DNA of 15,185 nt from Marinilabiliales bacterium (lineage in GTDB: Bacteria > Bacteroidota > Bacteroidia > Bacteroidales > F082): positions 1 to 15,185 of the forward strand of contig PKSW01000337.1 in the NCBI GenBank assembly GCA_002869465.1, written 5' to 3'. The stretch's first letter is position 1. Every line of letters starts with the position of its first letter. Below are positions 6,869 through 13,597 of the stretch, piece after piece. The notes beneath the pieces are model-generated. The model had not been told where the DNA came from, ran no database searches, and saw nothing but the letters and a program-made list of their open reading frames with translations. The translations under genes were made by a program, and so were the position numbers.

Positions 6869-9046
6869 ATGAAAAACAAGCATTACAAGCATTTGTTTAT
6901 TGTTTGCATTGCACTCATCTCAGCTTTATCTCCCCTTCGGGGGCAAAAAATTACCGATGTTAGTTCATTGGTAGCTTTTAGTGATAAAAAAGTAAAGGAA
7001 TTAAATGAACAAAGAAAGGCCGCTGAGGTCTTTGCAGAGAAAAACAAACTTCCCCTGTCCTATCGTGATAGCAACGGTAGTTTACAAGAATTACAATGTA
7101 TTAATGGTGATGGTATCCCTATGTATTATATCTCGGATAATGCAGAGGCAGCTAAAACCATTTCCACCAGCGAAGTTCAAAGCGGTGGCAGATCAAGTCT
7201 ATTGCTTGATGGAACAGGTATCCTTTTGAGAACATGGGATGCCGGAGCTGTTCGGTTAACACATCAGGAATTTAATGGTCGCGTAACGATAGGCGATAGC
7301 GACACAAACTATAATTATCATGCAACCCATGTAGCTGGCACCATGATTGCCTCAGGAATTAATTCTGAAGCCAAAGGAATGGCCTATAATGCAACATTAA
7401 AGTCGTTTGGCTGGAATTTCGATGTTGCAGAAATGGCCTTGGAAGCCGCAAATGGTGCTCTGATATCCAATCACTCATACGGCTATGGCAGAGGCTGGGT
7501 AAATAATGGATATGAATGGATATGGTATGGAAATTCAGAAATAAGTACTGAAGAAGATTATCTCTTCGGGTTTTATGATAACCAGGCCAAAGAATGGGAC
7601 GAAGTAGCTTATCAGGCACCTTATTATTTAATTGTCAAATCAGCCGGAAATGACCGTAACGAAGGCCCCGGGAGCACCCATCCTTCTGACGGACCATTTG
7701 ACTGTATTGCGCATGCGGCTGTAGCTAAAAATGTACTAACTGTTGGCGCTGTTCATAATATATTAAATGGTTACACAGGCCCACAAGACGTTTTAATAAC
7801 AGATTTTTCTTCTTTTGGTCCAACAGATGATGGCAGGATCAAACCAGATATTGTTACCCAGGGAATGAGTGTTTTTTCTACCGATGATGACTCAGACGAT
7901 GATTATAAAGTCATGTGTGGCACATCAGCAGCAGCTCCTTCCGCATCAGGATCGCTTGCTTTATTGCAGCAACACTGGGCCAACCTGAACGATGGCAATT
8001 ATATGTTAGCCGCCACATTAAAAGGACTGGTTATTCATACAGCAGATGAAGCAGGCATATTCGACGGACCTGATTATAAACATGGATGGGGATTGATGAA
8101 TACAGAAAAAGCAGCCTTGCTCATTTCTGAAGATCAAAACTCGAACATCATTGAAGAACTTGTCCTGAATGAAGGAGAAATCTTTACACGAACTATTAAA
8201 TCAAAAGGTAATTTGCCCATAAAAGTTACTATTTGCTGGACAGATGTTGCCGGAACACCCGTTGATCCGCAAATTGATCCAACCAATTTGATGCTCGTTA
8301 ATGACCTGGATGTAAAAGTGATTCATAATGATGAAATACATTACCCCTGGAGCCTGGATCCTCGTCAACCGGAAGAAGCAGCAACAAAAAATATGAAGAA
8401 TTACGTTGATAATGTGGAAGTTATTAATATAAATAATCCTGAAGCAGGTGAATATACGATTATAGTAAATCACGATGGTTCACTTTTCAATCAGCAGCAA
8501 AATTTCTCAATTATAATAAGTGGTGTGGACAGGAACCCTCCTGTTGTCGATTTTCAAGCAAATAAAACTGAAATCTCCATCGGAGAAGAAGTTGAATTTG
8601 AATGCAAATCAAATGGGATTCCGACCTCCTGGGAATGGACATTCCCGGGAGGTTATCCCGATTTCAGCTATGAAAGAAATCCGGTGATCAGATATGATAA
8701 AGCGGGTACTTATGAAGTTATCTTAACCACTTATAATGAGTTCGGTGAGGATACAAAAGTGGTAGAGAATTATATAAACGTGAAAGAAAATGAGTATCCC
8801 ATTGAAACGGAATTAACTATCCATACTTTTCCCAATCCGGCGATCAATACGCTTCATATTGATATTTCTGATGATAGGGAACCTACACATGTTATTATTG
8901 TTGGATTACTCGGAAATATTTGTAATGAGTTTGAAATTACGGAAGCCAATCAGCCTATTGATATTAGTCATTTCCCAACCGGAATGTATTACGCGGTGGC
9001 AACTAAAAATGGAATGCGAAGTACCAGTAAATTTTTAAAGAATTGA
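6869..9046 (+). CDS. Secreted subtilisin-like (S8) protease with PKD and T9SS sorting domains
   Basis: A 725-residue protein. Residues 1-26 are a signal peptide (basic MKNKHYKH, hydrophobic IVCIALISAL, probable cleavage near PLRGQ). The S8 domain spans about 110-420 with triad Asp124 (RTWDAG), His151 (HATHVAGT, with Ala where most subtilases have Gly) and Ser353 (CGTSAAAPSASG); Asn261 in SAGND is the oxyanion residue. A beta-rich domain (about 421-550) follows, then a PKD domain (about 557-638, with SWEWTFPGG and AGTYEVILT), then a type A Por sorting domain (about 648-725: FPNPAINTLHI, ISHFPTGMYYAVA). It is therefore expected to cross the outer membrane by the type IX system and be attached to the surface or released, acting on external protein. 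The ATG at 6869 is chosen because it directly begins the signal peptide; the earlier ATGs at 6778 and 6838 are out of frame. Little else around it is related. Confidence 0.95.
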   Translation: MKNKHYKHLFIVCIALISALSPLRGQKITDVSSLVAFSDKKVKELNEQRKAAEVFAEKNKLPLSYRDSNGSLQELQCINGDGIPMYYISDNAEAAKTISTSEVQSGGRSSLLLDGTGILLRTWDAGAVRLTHQEFNGRVTIGDSDTNYNYHATHVAGTMIASGINSEAKGMAYNATLKSFGWNFDVAEMALEAANGALISNHSYGYGRGWVNNGYEWIWYGNSEISTEEDYLFGFYDNQAKEWDEVAYQAPYYLIVKSAGNDRNEGPGSTHPSDGPFDCIAHAAVAKNVLTVGAVHNILNGYTGPQDVLITDFSSFGPTDDGRIKPDIVTQGMSVFSTDDDSDDDYKVMCGTSAAAPSASGSLALLQQHWANLNDGNYMLAATLKGLVIHTADEAGIFDGPDYKHGWGLMNTEKAALLISEDQNSNIIEELVLNEGEIFTRTIKSKGNLPIKVTICWTDVAGTPVDPQIDPTNLMLVNDLDVKVIHNDEIHYPWSLDPRQPEEAATKNMKNYVDNVEVININNPEAGEYTIIVNHDGSLFNQQQNFSIIISGVDRNPPVVDFQANKTEISIGEEVEFECKSNGIPTSWEWTFPGGYPDFSYERNPVIRYDKAGTYEVILTTYNEFGEDTKVVENYINVKENEYPIETELTIHTFPNPAINTLHIDISDDREPTHVIIVGLLGNICNEFEITEANQPIDISHFPTGMYYAVATKNGMRSTSKFLKN

Positions 9047-9097
9047 AATTGAAAGATTTAACCTGATAAAATAAATTATAAACAAAAATGCTTAGTT

Positions 9098-9322
9098 ATG
9101 TTCTGGAAAAAAGAAAATGAAGAAATGAATGAAAGTCAAGTGACAGTTCAAACATTAAACGGCGTTAAAGAACATTTTTGTCCGCGATGCCACCTGCCTC
9201 TACTAAAAAGGCCATTCGATGCTTCTATGAAAACCAATGGAAAGTATGAAACACAAAAGTATGACTACCATTGTGCCATTTGCAATCAGGCCTTCGATAG
9301 GTTTAGTATTGAAGTTAATTAA
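9098..9322 (+). CDS. Small zinc-ribbon protein
   Basis: A 74-residue protein. Two Cys pairs, CPRC (28-31) and CAIC (59-62), frame a spacer of 27 residues, the arrangement of a zinc ribbon; a preceding His26 and intervening His58 are present but not needed for the four-Cys site. There is no signal peptide or membrane helix, so it is probably cytoplasmic. I do not recognise a named family; it may bind nucleic acid or protein. The ATG at 9098 gives FWKKENEE as a start; a second ATG at 9125 (Met10) is possible. It lies 51 bp after the protease and 14 bp before the broken small membrane ORF. Confidence 0.7.
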   Translation: MFWKKENEEMNESQVTVQTLNGVKEHFCPRCHLPLLKRPFDASMKTNGKYETQKYDYHCAICNQAFDRFSIEVN

Positions 9323-9336
9323 TCACTGTTTTAATT

Positions 9337-9565
9337 ATGTTTTCAGAGAGAACACTTTTGAAAAAAATAACGCATCAATTAATTTATGTAATTGTTGTAG
9401 CTGCTCTGGTTGCTTTATCACTAAAAATGTTCTCTTAGGAAAAAATCACAAGTAACTGATTATCATATTTATAAAATGCATGATGAAAAACAGGCGATAA
9501 TTGTTACTGAAGTAAACGAAAATCCTTATTTAATTAAATTCGATATCAAAGAAATTAAGAAATGA
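9337..9565 (+). pseudogene. Small membrane-protein gene interrupted by a single-base frameshift
   Basis: From ATG 9337, 33 codons encode MFSERTLLKKITHQLIY followed by a clear transmembrane helix (VIVVAALVALSLK) and stop at TAG 9436-9438. In the +1 frame, reading continues without a stop through KKSQVTDYHIYKMHDEKQ and on to TEVNENPYLIKFDIKEIKK, ending at TGA 9563-9565. The span is 229 nt, one more than a multiple of three. Dropping one A from the run AAAAA at 9423-9427 would join both into one 75-residue protein: short basic start, one helix, charged tail. Alternatives are a sequencing or assembly error, true decay, or two separate small genes, the second starting at ATG 9476 (29 codons). The family is not recognised. 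Confidence 0.55.
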
Positions 9566-9642
9566 CAATTGAAACAGTGGTCATAAAGTGAAAATGAAAT
9601 AGTTTGTTAGTTTATTATTCTCTGTAATTAACACAATGCCGC

Positions 9643-9674
9643 AAGCCCGATGGAAATCTTCATCGGGCTTTTTT
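9643..9674 (+). terminator. Intrinsic (rho-independent) terminator
   Basis: A perfect 10-bp stem AAGCCCGATG/CATCGGGCTT (9643-9652 and 9661-9670) with an 8-nt loop, continuing into a run of six T in all. It closes the transcript of the protease/zinc-ribbon region and insulates the peroxidase gene. Confidence 0.92.
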
Positions 9675-9759
9675 AGATATTCGGATTTCTTTTGTTGAAT
9701 TGAACTTTTTTGCAATGCTTTTATTAATATGCCAATTACAAAGACATATTAAACTTACA

Positions 9760-9789
9760 TTTGCTTGATTATAATAGATTTTTGATTTG
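9760..9789 (+). promoter_or_regulatory. Probable promoter of the glutathione peroxidase gene
   Basis: TTTG at 9760-9763 and TTGATTTG at 9782-9789 (one mismatch from TAnnTTTG) are separated by 18 bp, close to the -33/-7 spacing of the Bacteroidota sigma factor. The ATG follows 20 bp later. The stretch 9566-9759 otherwise holds only the terminator. Confidence 0.45.
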
Positions 9790-9809
9790 CACACTTTAAA
9801 ATAATATAA

Positions 9810-10352
9810 ATGAAGACAAAACTATTTGCACCTATACTAATTGCACTATTACCATTCCTCGCATTCGGGCAATCACAAAGCTTTTATGATTTTACCGTAA
9901 ATGATATCGATGGAAACGAATTTTCATTCGAACAACTAAAAGGAAAAAAAGTAATGGTGGTTAATGTGGCTTCTAAGTGTGGGTATACATCTCAGTATGA
10001 GCAATTACAAGCCATTTATGAAAAATATAAAGATGCTGATTTCATGATTATTGCATTCCCTGCTAACAACTTCATGGGACAGGAACCTGGCTCAGATGAA
10101 GAAATCAAAGCATTTTGTTCAGAAAACTATGGAGTAAGTTTCCCTGTAATGAGCAAAATTTCAGTTAAAGGTAAGGATATGCATCCCGTTTACCAATGGC
10201 TGACCACTAAAGAATTGAATGGGATTGATGATTCTTCTGTAAAATGGAATTTCCAAAAATACCTCATCTCTAAAGATGGAACTTTACAAAAAGTGTTCAA
10301 TCCTAAAACGAGTCCTGATGATCCTGAAATTATTGGCTGGATAGAAAATTAG
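9810..10352 (+). CDS. Exported glutathione peroxidase family thiol peroxidase
   Basis: A 180-residue protein that reduces hydroperoxides. Residues 1-20 are a signal peptide (KTKLFAPILIALLPFLAFG, cleavage before Gln21), so it should work in the periplasm. The active-site tetrad of the family is visible: Cys57 in NVASKCGYT (cysteine in place of selenocysteine), Gln91 in GQEPGS, and Trp146-Asn147 in KWNFQKYL. Cys103 in AFCSENYGV sits where yeast Gpx3 has its resolving cysteine, so electrons probably come from a thioredoxin-like partner rather than glutathione (inference from family). The length is normal once the signal is removed. It stands alone with its own promoter, after a terminator, and converges on the SDR gene. 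Confidence 0.93.
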   Translation: MKTKLFAPILIALLPFLAFGQSQSFYDFTVNDIDGNEFSFEQLKGKKVMVVNVASKCGYTSQYEQLQAIYEKYKDADFMIIAFPANNFMGQEPGSDEEIKAFCSENYGVSFPVMSKISVKGKDMHPVYQWLTTKELNGIDDSSVKWNFQKYLISKDGTLQKVFNPKTSPDDPEIIGWIEN

Positions 10353-10481
10353 AGTGTAATTTAATTCGGTTACATTTGTATATATTACTGACATTTAAAT
10401 TTTTATGATGTTATATCTATAAAATTAATTTTTCTAAATTTACAAATGTACTGCTCAGAATGTAAATGATATTTGTATTTT

Positions 10482-11258
10482 TCATCCAAAAATTCCTTTT
10501 ACAGATCCACCGTCATGTGTAATGGTCTGTCCGGTTACATAACGAGAAAGTGGAGATAATAACCATAAGGCTATGGTCGCAAATTCTTCTGGTTTACCCA
10601 TCGCCCCTACTGGTATCTCCGATTCAAACTCCAATCGGGCTTCTTCCACTGAAATGTGTTTTAATTCGCTCTTTTTGGTAAACAAACGAGCAATAGCTCC
10701 CGTTTCGTGAAATCCGGGAGCTAAAACATTGATCGTTACTCCTTTTGAAGCGACTTCTGCTGCAACTGATTTAGCAAATCCAACAACAGCAGGTCGCATG
10801 GCGTTGCTAAGTATCAAATTTTCAACCGGTTGTTTCACTGAGACGCTTTCTATGCACAGTATCCTACCATAATGCTTTTTTATAAACAGGGGCATCAGTT
10901 GATTGATCAGGTTTATTTTCCAGCGGACCACTTGTTGCCAGGCTTCATCCCATTGTTGCATGCTTATTTCTGTATAGCCACCTGCAGGCGGACCTCCAGC
11001 ATTGATAACCACACCAGAAACTGAATGTCTTTTGGCCTTTTCAATAATCTTTTGTTGCACCTCATCAGTTGAGATATCTCCAGAGATGTACTCAATTTGA
11101 TCTGGAAAATTTCGTTTCAGTTCTTCCAGTTTTTTTTCTGTCCTGCTTACAGCTAGAACTAAAGCACCTTCACTGGCCAAAGCTGCAGCGATTGCTCTGC
11201 CAAATCCATCACCAGCACCTCCTATTATGAAATATTTGTCTTTGAGTTGAAAATCCAT
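10482..11258 (-). CDS. Short-chain dehydrogenase/reductase of the NAGGPP type, lacking the Tyr-Lys pair
   Basis: A 258-residue Rossmann-fold protein. The cofactor loop reads GGAGDGFGRAIA (13-24); SRTEKKL (38-44) suggests NADP preference; GDIS (60-63) and NAGGPPAGG (86-94) are the adenine-binding and NNAG-equivalent motifs. Ser138 or Ser140 in CIESVSV is the usual catalytic serine position. Where the YxxxK motif is expected, the sequence is SNAMR (151-155), so both the Tyr and the Lys are replaced. The C-terminal LAPGFHETGA and TGQTITHDGGSVKG segments are ordinary for FabG-like SDRs. I recall that this NAGGPP group commonly has such replacement, so it may act by another mechanism or on an unusual substrate. 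The substrate is unknown. The start ATG 11258 lies 15 bp after an exact -7 element. Confidence 0.88.
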   Translation of the reverse strand: MDFQLKDKYFIIGGAGDGFGRAIAAALASEGALVLAVSRTEKKLEELKRNFPDQIEYISGDISTDEVQQKIIEKAKRHSVSGVVINAGGPPAGGYTEISMQQWDEAWQQVVRWKINLINQLMPLFIKKHYGRILCIESVSVKQPVENLILSNAMRPAVVGFAKSVAAEVASKGVTINVLAPGFHETGAIARLFTKKSELKHISVEEARLEFESEIPVGAMGKPEEFATIALWLLSPLSRYVTGQTITHDGGSVKGIFG

Positions 11259-11273
11259 ATTTCATCTTTTTTT

Positions 11274-11281
11274 CAAAAATA
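11274..11281 (-). promoter_or_regulatory. -7 promoter element of the SDR gene
   Basis: The minus strand reads TATTTTTG, an exact TAnnTTTG match, 15 bp before the ATG. No clear -33 TTTG was found at the expected distance. Confidence 0.45.
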
Positions 11282-11331
11282 GAAGATTTTAAACAGAACT
11301 TGCTTTTCATCCATATTTATCTTCAGAGTAG

Positions 11332-11360
11332 TTGAGCGTGCCCTGATTTCATTATTTTTG
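11332..11360 (+). promoter_or_regulatory. Promoter of the EamA transporter gene
   Basis: TTG at 11332-11334 and an exact TATTTTTG at 11353-11360, 18 bp apart, match the Bacteroidota -33/-7 pattern. The ATG follows 17 bp later. It points away from the SDR promoter across a 119-bp divergent gap. Confidence 0.55.
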
Positions 11361-11377
11361 CAAGCTTACAATATTTC

Positions 11378-12286
11378 ATGACTTTCGAAAACAAAACAAT
11401 ACTCAAAGGCACCATTGCAATAAGTATTTCTGCTATCCTATGGGGATTTGACGGTGTAGTTTTAACGCCACGCCTCTATAATCTGGATGTTGGTTATGTT
11501 GTATTCATGCTGCATCTGATACCTTTTGTTTTAATGAACATATTTCTTTTTAAGCAATATGCCCAATTAAAATTGTTCATAAAACAGGATTACATTACCA
11601 TGATCCTGATCTCTTCATTTGGAGGAGTGCTAGGTACTATTTCGATTGTGCAGGCATTGTTTCTTGTTAATTTTCAACACCTGTCTGTGGTGGTTCTATT
11701 GCAAAAACTGCAACCTATTTTTGCCATTCTGCTGGCAGCTGTTCTGCTTAAGGAAAAAATAAAAAAGAACTTTGCTGTATGGGCCTCCATTGCCATCATT
11801 GCCAGTTATTTCCTAACTTTCGGTTTTGAACTGCCTAAATTCCAGTCAAATGGTGATTCCAAAATAATTAAAGCCTCATTATTTGCCGTGTTGGCAGCTT
11901 TCTCATTTGGTAGTTCAACTGTTTTCTCCAAGCGCTTTTTATTGAATCATAACTTTATTACTGCTACTTTTTACCGTTACGGATTTACCACGGTGATCAT
12001 GTTTGTTTACGTGTTGATTTTCGGGAAATATGCCTACTTCCATGATACGACACCTGTTAATTGGTTCTACTTTATTATTATTGGATTAACAACAGGATCT
12101 GGTGCCATATTCATTTATTATTACGGCTTAAGGCGTGTTAAAGCTATTGTGGCCACCATCAGCGAACTTCTTTTTCCAATCTCAGCCATATTTTTCGATT
12201 ATATTTTCAATGATTCATTACTATCGCCCATTCAGCTTATAAGCGCTGCCATTATGGTATTTGCTATCATCAGGTTGAATTCTTAA
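11378..12286 (+). CDS. EamA (drug/metabolite transporter superfamily) membrane transporter
   Basis: A 302-residue, strongly hydrophobic protein with about ten membrane helices in two homologous halves. The first half runs from about 11 to 148 and opens with SISAILWGFDGVV; its third and fourth helices contain the family-typical VLLQKLQPIFAILLAAVLLKEK, a Pro-containing helix followed by an acidic loop. The second half runs from about 165 to 300, with AAFSFGSSTVFSKRFLL and ELLFPISAIFFDYIF in the matching places. The family moves amino acids, nucleotides, drugs or other small molecules across the inner membrane; the substrate cannot be predicted. It is monocistronic from its own promoter, with 72 bp to the next gene. 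Confidence 0.92.
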   Translation: MTFENKTILKGTIAISISAILWGFDGVVLTPRLYNLDVGYVVFMLHLIPFVLMNIFLFKQYAQLKLFIKQDYITMILISSFGGVLGTISIVQALFLVNFQHLSVVVLLQKLQPIFAILLAAVLLKEKIKKNFAVWASIAIIASYFLTFGFELPKFQSNGDSKIIKASLFAVLAAFSFGSSTVFSKRFLLNHNFITATFYRYGFTTVIMFVYVLIFGKYAYFHDTTPVNWFYFIIIGLTTGSGAIFIYYYGLRRVKAIVATISELLFPISAIFFDYIFNDSLLSPIQLISAAIMVFAIIRLNS

Positions 12287-12358
12287 TTTTCTTTGTTGGA
12301 CTTCTTAAAATATTCATTAATTTTATATAATTGTTATTCACTTTAAAACACAATTAAA

Positions 12359-12601
12359 ATGTCAGAGGATATAAAATTAGTATATACAGGTTCCCGTGTT
12401 GAGGGAATGTTTTTACGCGAATTACTGGAAGAAAACGACATTGGTGTAATTTATCGCGACACTTTAAGTTCAAGTGTCCAGGCAGGTTGGGCAGATGGTT
12501 CTCCTGAAGATACTGTTAGAATTTTTGTTGAGCCTTTCAATTTCGAAAAAGCCAAAGGAATTTTGGAAGAATATTTTTCCGACAGAAACTCAAAAAAATA
12601 A
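12359..12601 (+). CDS. DUF2007-family small protein
   Basis: An 80-residue cytoplasmic protein. It fits the DUF2007 (putative signal-transducing) pattern: an opening beta strand KLVYTGSRVEGMFLRELLEEN, where a helix pairs an early glutamate with the loop, then GVIYRD, then an AGWADGSPEDTVRIFV strand, and a closing helix EKAKGILEEYF that corresponds to the usual FEKAKEIIE ending. This is a ferredoxin-like small fold of unknown function, related to PII-like regulators only in general shape. There is no catalytic motif. It lies 72 bp downstream of the transporter and 90 bp upstream of the aminotransferase; cotranscription is uncertain. A 7-bp inverted repeat TAATTGT/ACAATTA (12328-12334 and 12350-12356) sits just before its start. 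Confidence 0.85.
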   Translation: MSEDIKLVYTGSRVEGMFLRELLEENDIGVIYRDTLSSSVQAGWADGSPEDTVRIFVEPFNFEKAKGILEEYFSDRNSKK

Positions 12602-12691
12602 AAGTCCAAAATTGAATTTTTCATTCATCATTAAATACTTTCCCAAGCCTTTTACTAGCGATAAACCAGATTTTTTTTACAATTTTATATA

Positions 12692-13516
12692 ATGATTCAT
12701 TCAGCAGGAGCATATTTTGTTAGCAATAATGAATTTTTTCCACTGAACCGGATTGATCAATGCATTGAGGACAAGAATGATATTATCTATGAAGTTATCA
12801 GGTTTATTGAGGGAAAGCCATTGTTTCTGAAAGATCATTTGAACAGATTTTTACATACTTTCCATTTTAATCAGGAAGATATAAAAAAACACAGAAGCCC
12901 CCTGATTGAGAATATCAGATTGCTAATTGAGAAAAACAACATAGCAGAAGGAAATATTCGTTTCCAATTTAATAATAATGATGCGCACTCATTTTGTGCC
13001 TGGATAATACCGCATAGATATCCTTCTGTCGATCAATATAAAAAAGGTGTTGGCTTAAAAAGCTATTACGCTGAGCGACAGGAGCCACGAATTAAAGCCC
13101 GCGATATAAAACTACGCGATGGAGCGGATCAGATTATAAAAGAGCAAGAGGTGTATGAAGTTATATTGATCAATTCTGAAGATCAGATAACAGAGGGCAG
13201 CCGGTCGAATATTTTCTTTATTAAAAACAATCTTTTTATAACACCGCCATTATCATTGGTATTGCCTGGTATAACAAGGCAAAAAATAACACTATTGCTC
13301 AAAGATAACGATTTTAAGTTTGAAGAGCGTCCTGTTCAAGTCAATGAGATTAACAGTTTCGACAGCTGCTTCATATCAGGCACATCACCAAAAATTCTGC
13401 CTGTAGCATTATTTGACAAAGTACCTATGCAAGTAAAACATCCCTTACTTTTTAAACTCATCAGTTTGTATGATCAGCAAATTGAATTAAACTTGGCAAA
13501 TTTCAGATGGGATTGA
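12692..13516 (+). CDS. Class IV (branched-chain/aminodeoxychorismate lyase type) PLP aminotransferase
   Basis: A 274-residue PLP enzyme of fold type IV. The signature region EVYEVILINSEDQITEGSRSN spans about 153-173, with Glu168 the expected PLP-contacting glutamate. The Schiff-base lysine is probably Lys135: it lies 33 residues before that Glu, the same spacing as in PabC, though Lys140 in DIKLRD is an alternative. The later PPLSLVLPGITRQKI (185-199) and SGTSPKILPV (229-238) are the phosphate-cup and substrate motifs. The family holds branched-chain aminotransferase, aminodeoxychorismate lyase and D-amino acid aminotransferase; sequence alone does not pick among these. The N-terminal YEVIRFIEGKPLFLKDHLNR is the normal domain 1 entry. 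No partner pabA/pabB or ilv gene is visible nearby. The ATG is preferred because the protein starts in the family at this point. Confidence 0.9.
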   Translation: MIHSAGAYFVSNNEFFPLNRIDQCIEDKNDIIYEVIRFIEGKPLFLKDHLNRFLHTFHFNQEDIKKHRSPLIENIRLLIEKNNIAEGNIRFQFNNNDAHSFCAWIIPHRYPSVDQYKKGVGLKSYYAERQEPRIKARDIKLRDGADQIIKEQEVYEVILINSEDQITEGSRSNIFFIKNNLFITPPLSLVLPGITRQKITLLLKDNDFKFEERPVQVNEINSFDSCFISGTSPKILPVALFDKVPMQVKHPLLFKLISLYDQQIELNLANFRWD

Positions 13517-13520
13517 CTAG

Positions 13521-13546
13521 TGGTAAATTCTAATCATGATTTACCA
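13521..13546. repeat. Inverted repeat overlapping the -33 region of the CAP-SPOR gene
   Basis: TGGTAAAT (13521-13528) is exactly complementary in reverse to ATTTACCA (13539-13546), with a 10-nt spacer. It follows the aminotransferase stop by only 5 bp and ends 9 bp before the -7 element of the next gene. It is followed by AAAA, not T-rich, so it is not a plus-strand intrinsic terminator. Confidence 0.55.
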
Positions 13547-13555
13547 AAACTCTCC

Positions 13556-13563
13556 TATATTTG
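13556..13563 (+). promoter_or_regulatory. -7 promoter element of the CAP-SPOR gene
   Basis: TATATTTG is an exact TAnnTTTG match, 34 bp before the ATG at 13598. The matching -33 position falls inside the inverted repeat just upstream and reads only TTTA at best. Confidence 0.5.
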
Positions 13564-13597
13564 TACTTTTACCGGAATGTTTATTTAATAAAATTGA

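Noticed and set aside
6589..6963. 124-codon open frame starting at TTG over the protease leader and start
   Set aside because: It has no family likeness, a low-complexity Lys/Asn/Gln/His middle, and overlaps the protease signal peptide out of frame. Kept only as possible competing upstream initiation.
9423..9445. Programmed +1 frameshift at TCT-TAG-G
   Set aside because: The P-site codon TCT does not re-pair well on CTT, and no upstream stimulatory Shine-Dalgarno like that of prfB is seen; a plain indel is simpler.
9237..9455. 72-codon plus-strand frame with several Cys
   Set aside because: Out-of-frame reading of the zinc-ribbon gene and of the broken membrane ORF; the Cys-rich look comes from the shifted frame.
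6869..9565. A joint defence or secretion system made of protease, zinc-ribbon and small membrane protein
   Set aside because: The genes are loosely spaced, share no recognised partner family, and nothing beyond adjacency supports a joint function.
10371..10450. TACATTTGTA (10371-10380) and TACAAATGTA (10441-10450), a 10-bp inverted repeat between convergent genes
   Set aside because: Each arm is itself nearly palindromic in an AT-rich gap, there is no T-run terminator shape and no promoter nearby, so chance cannot be excluded.
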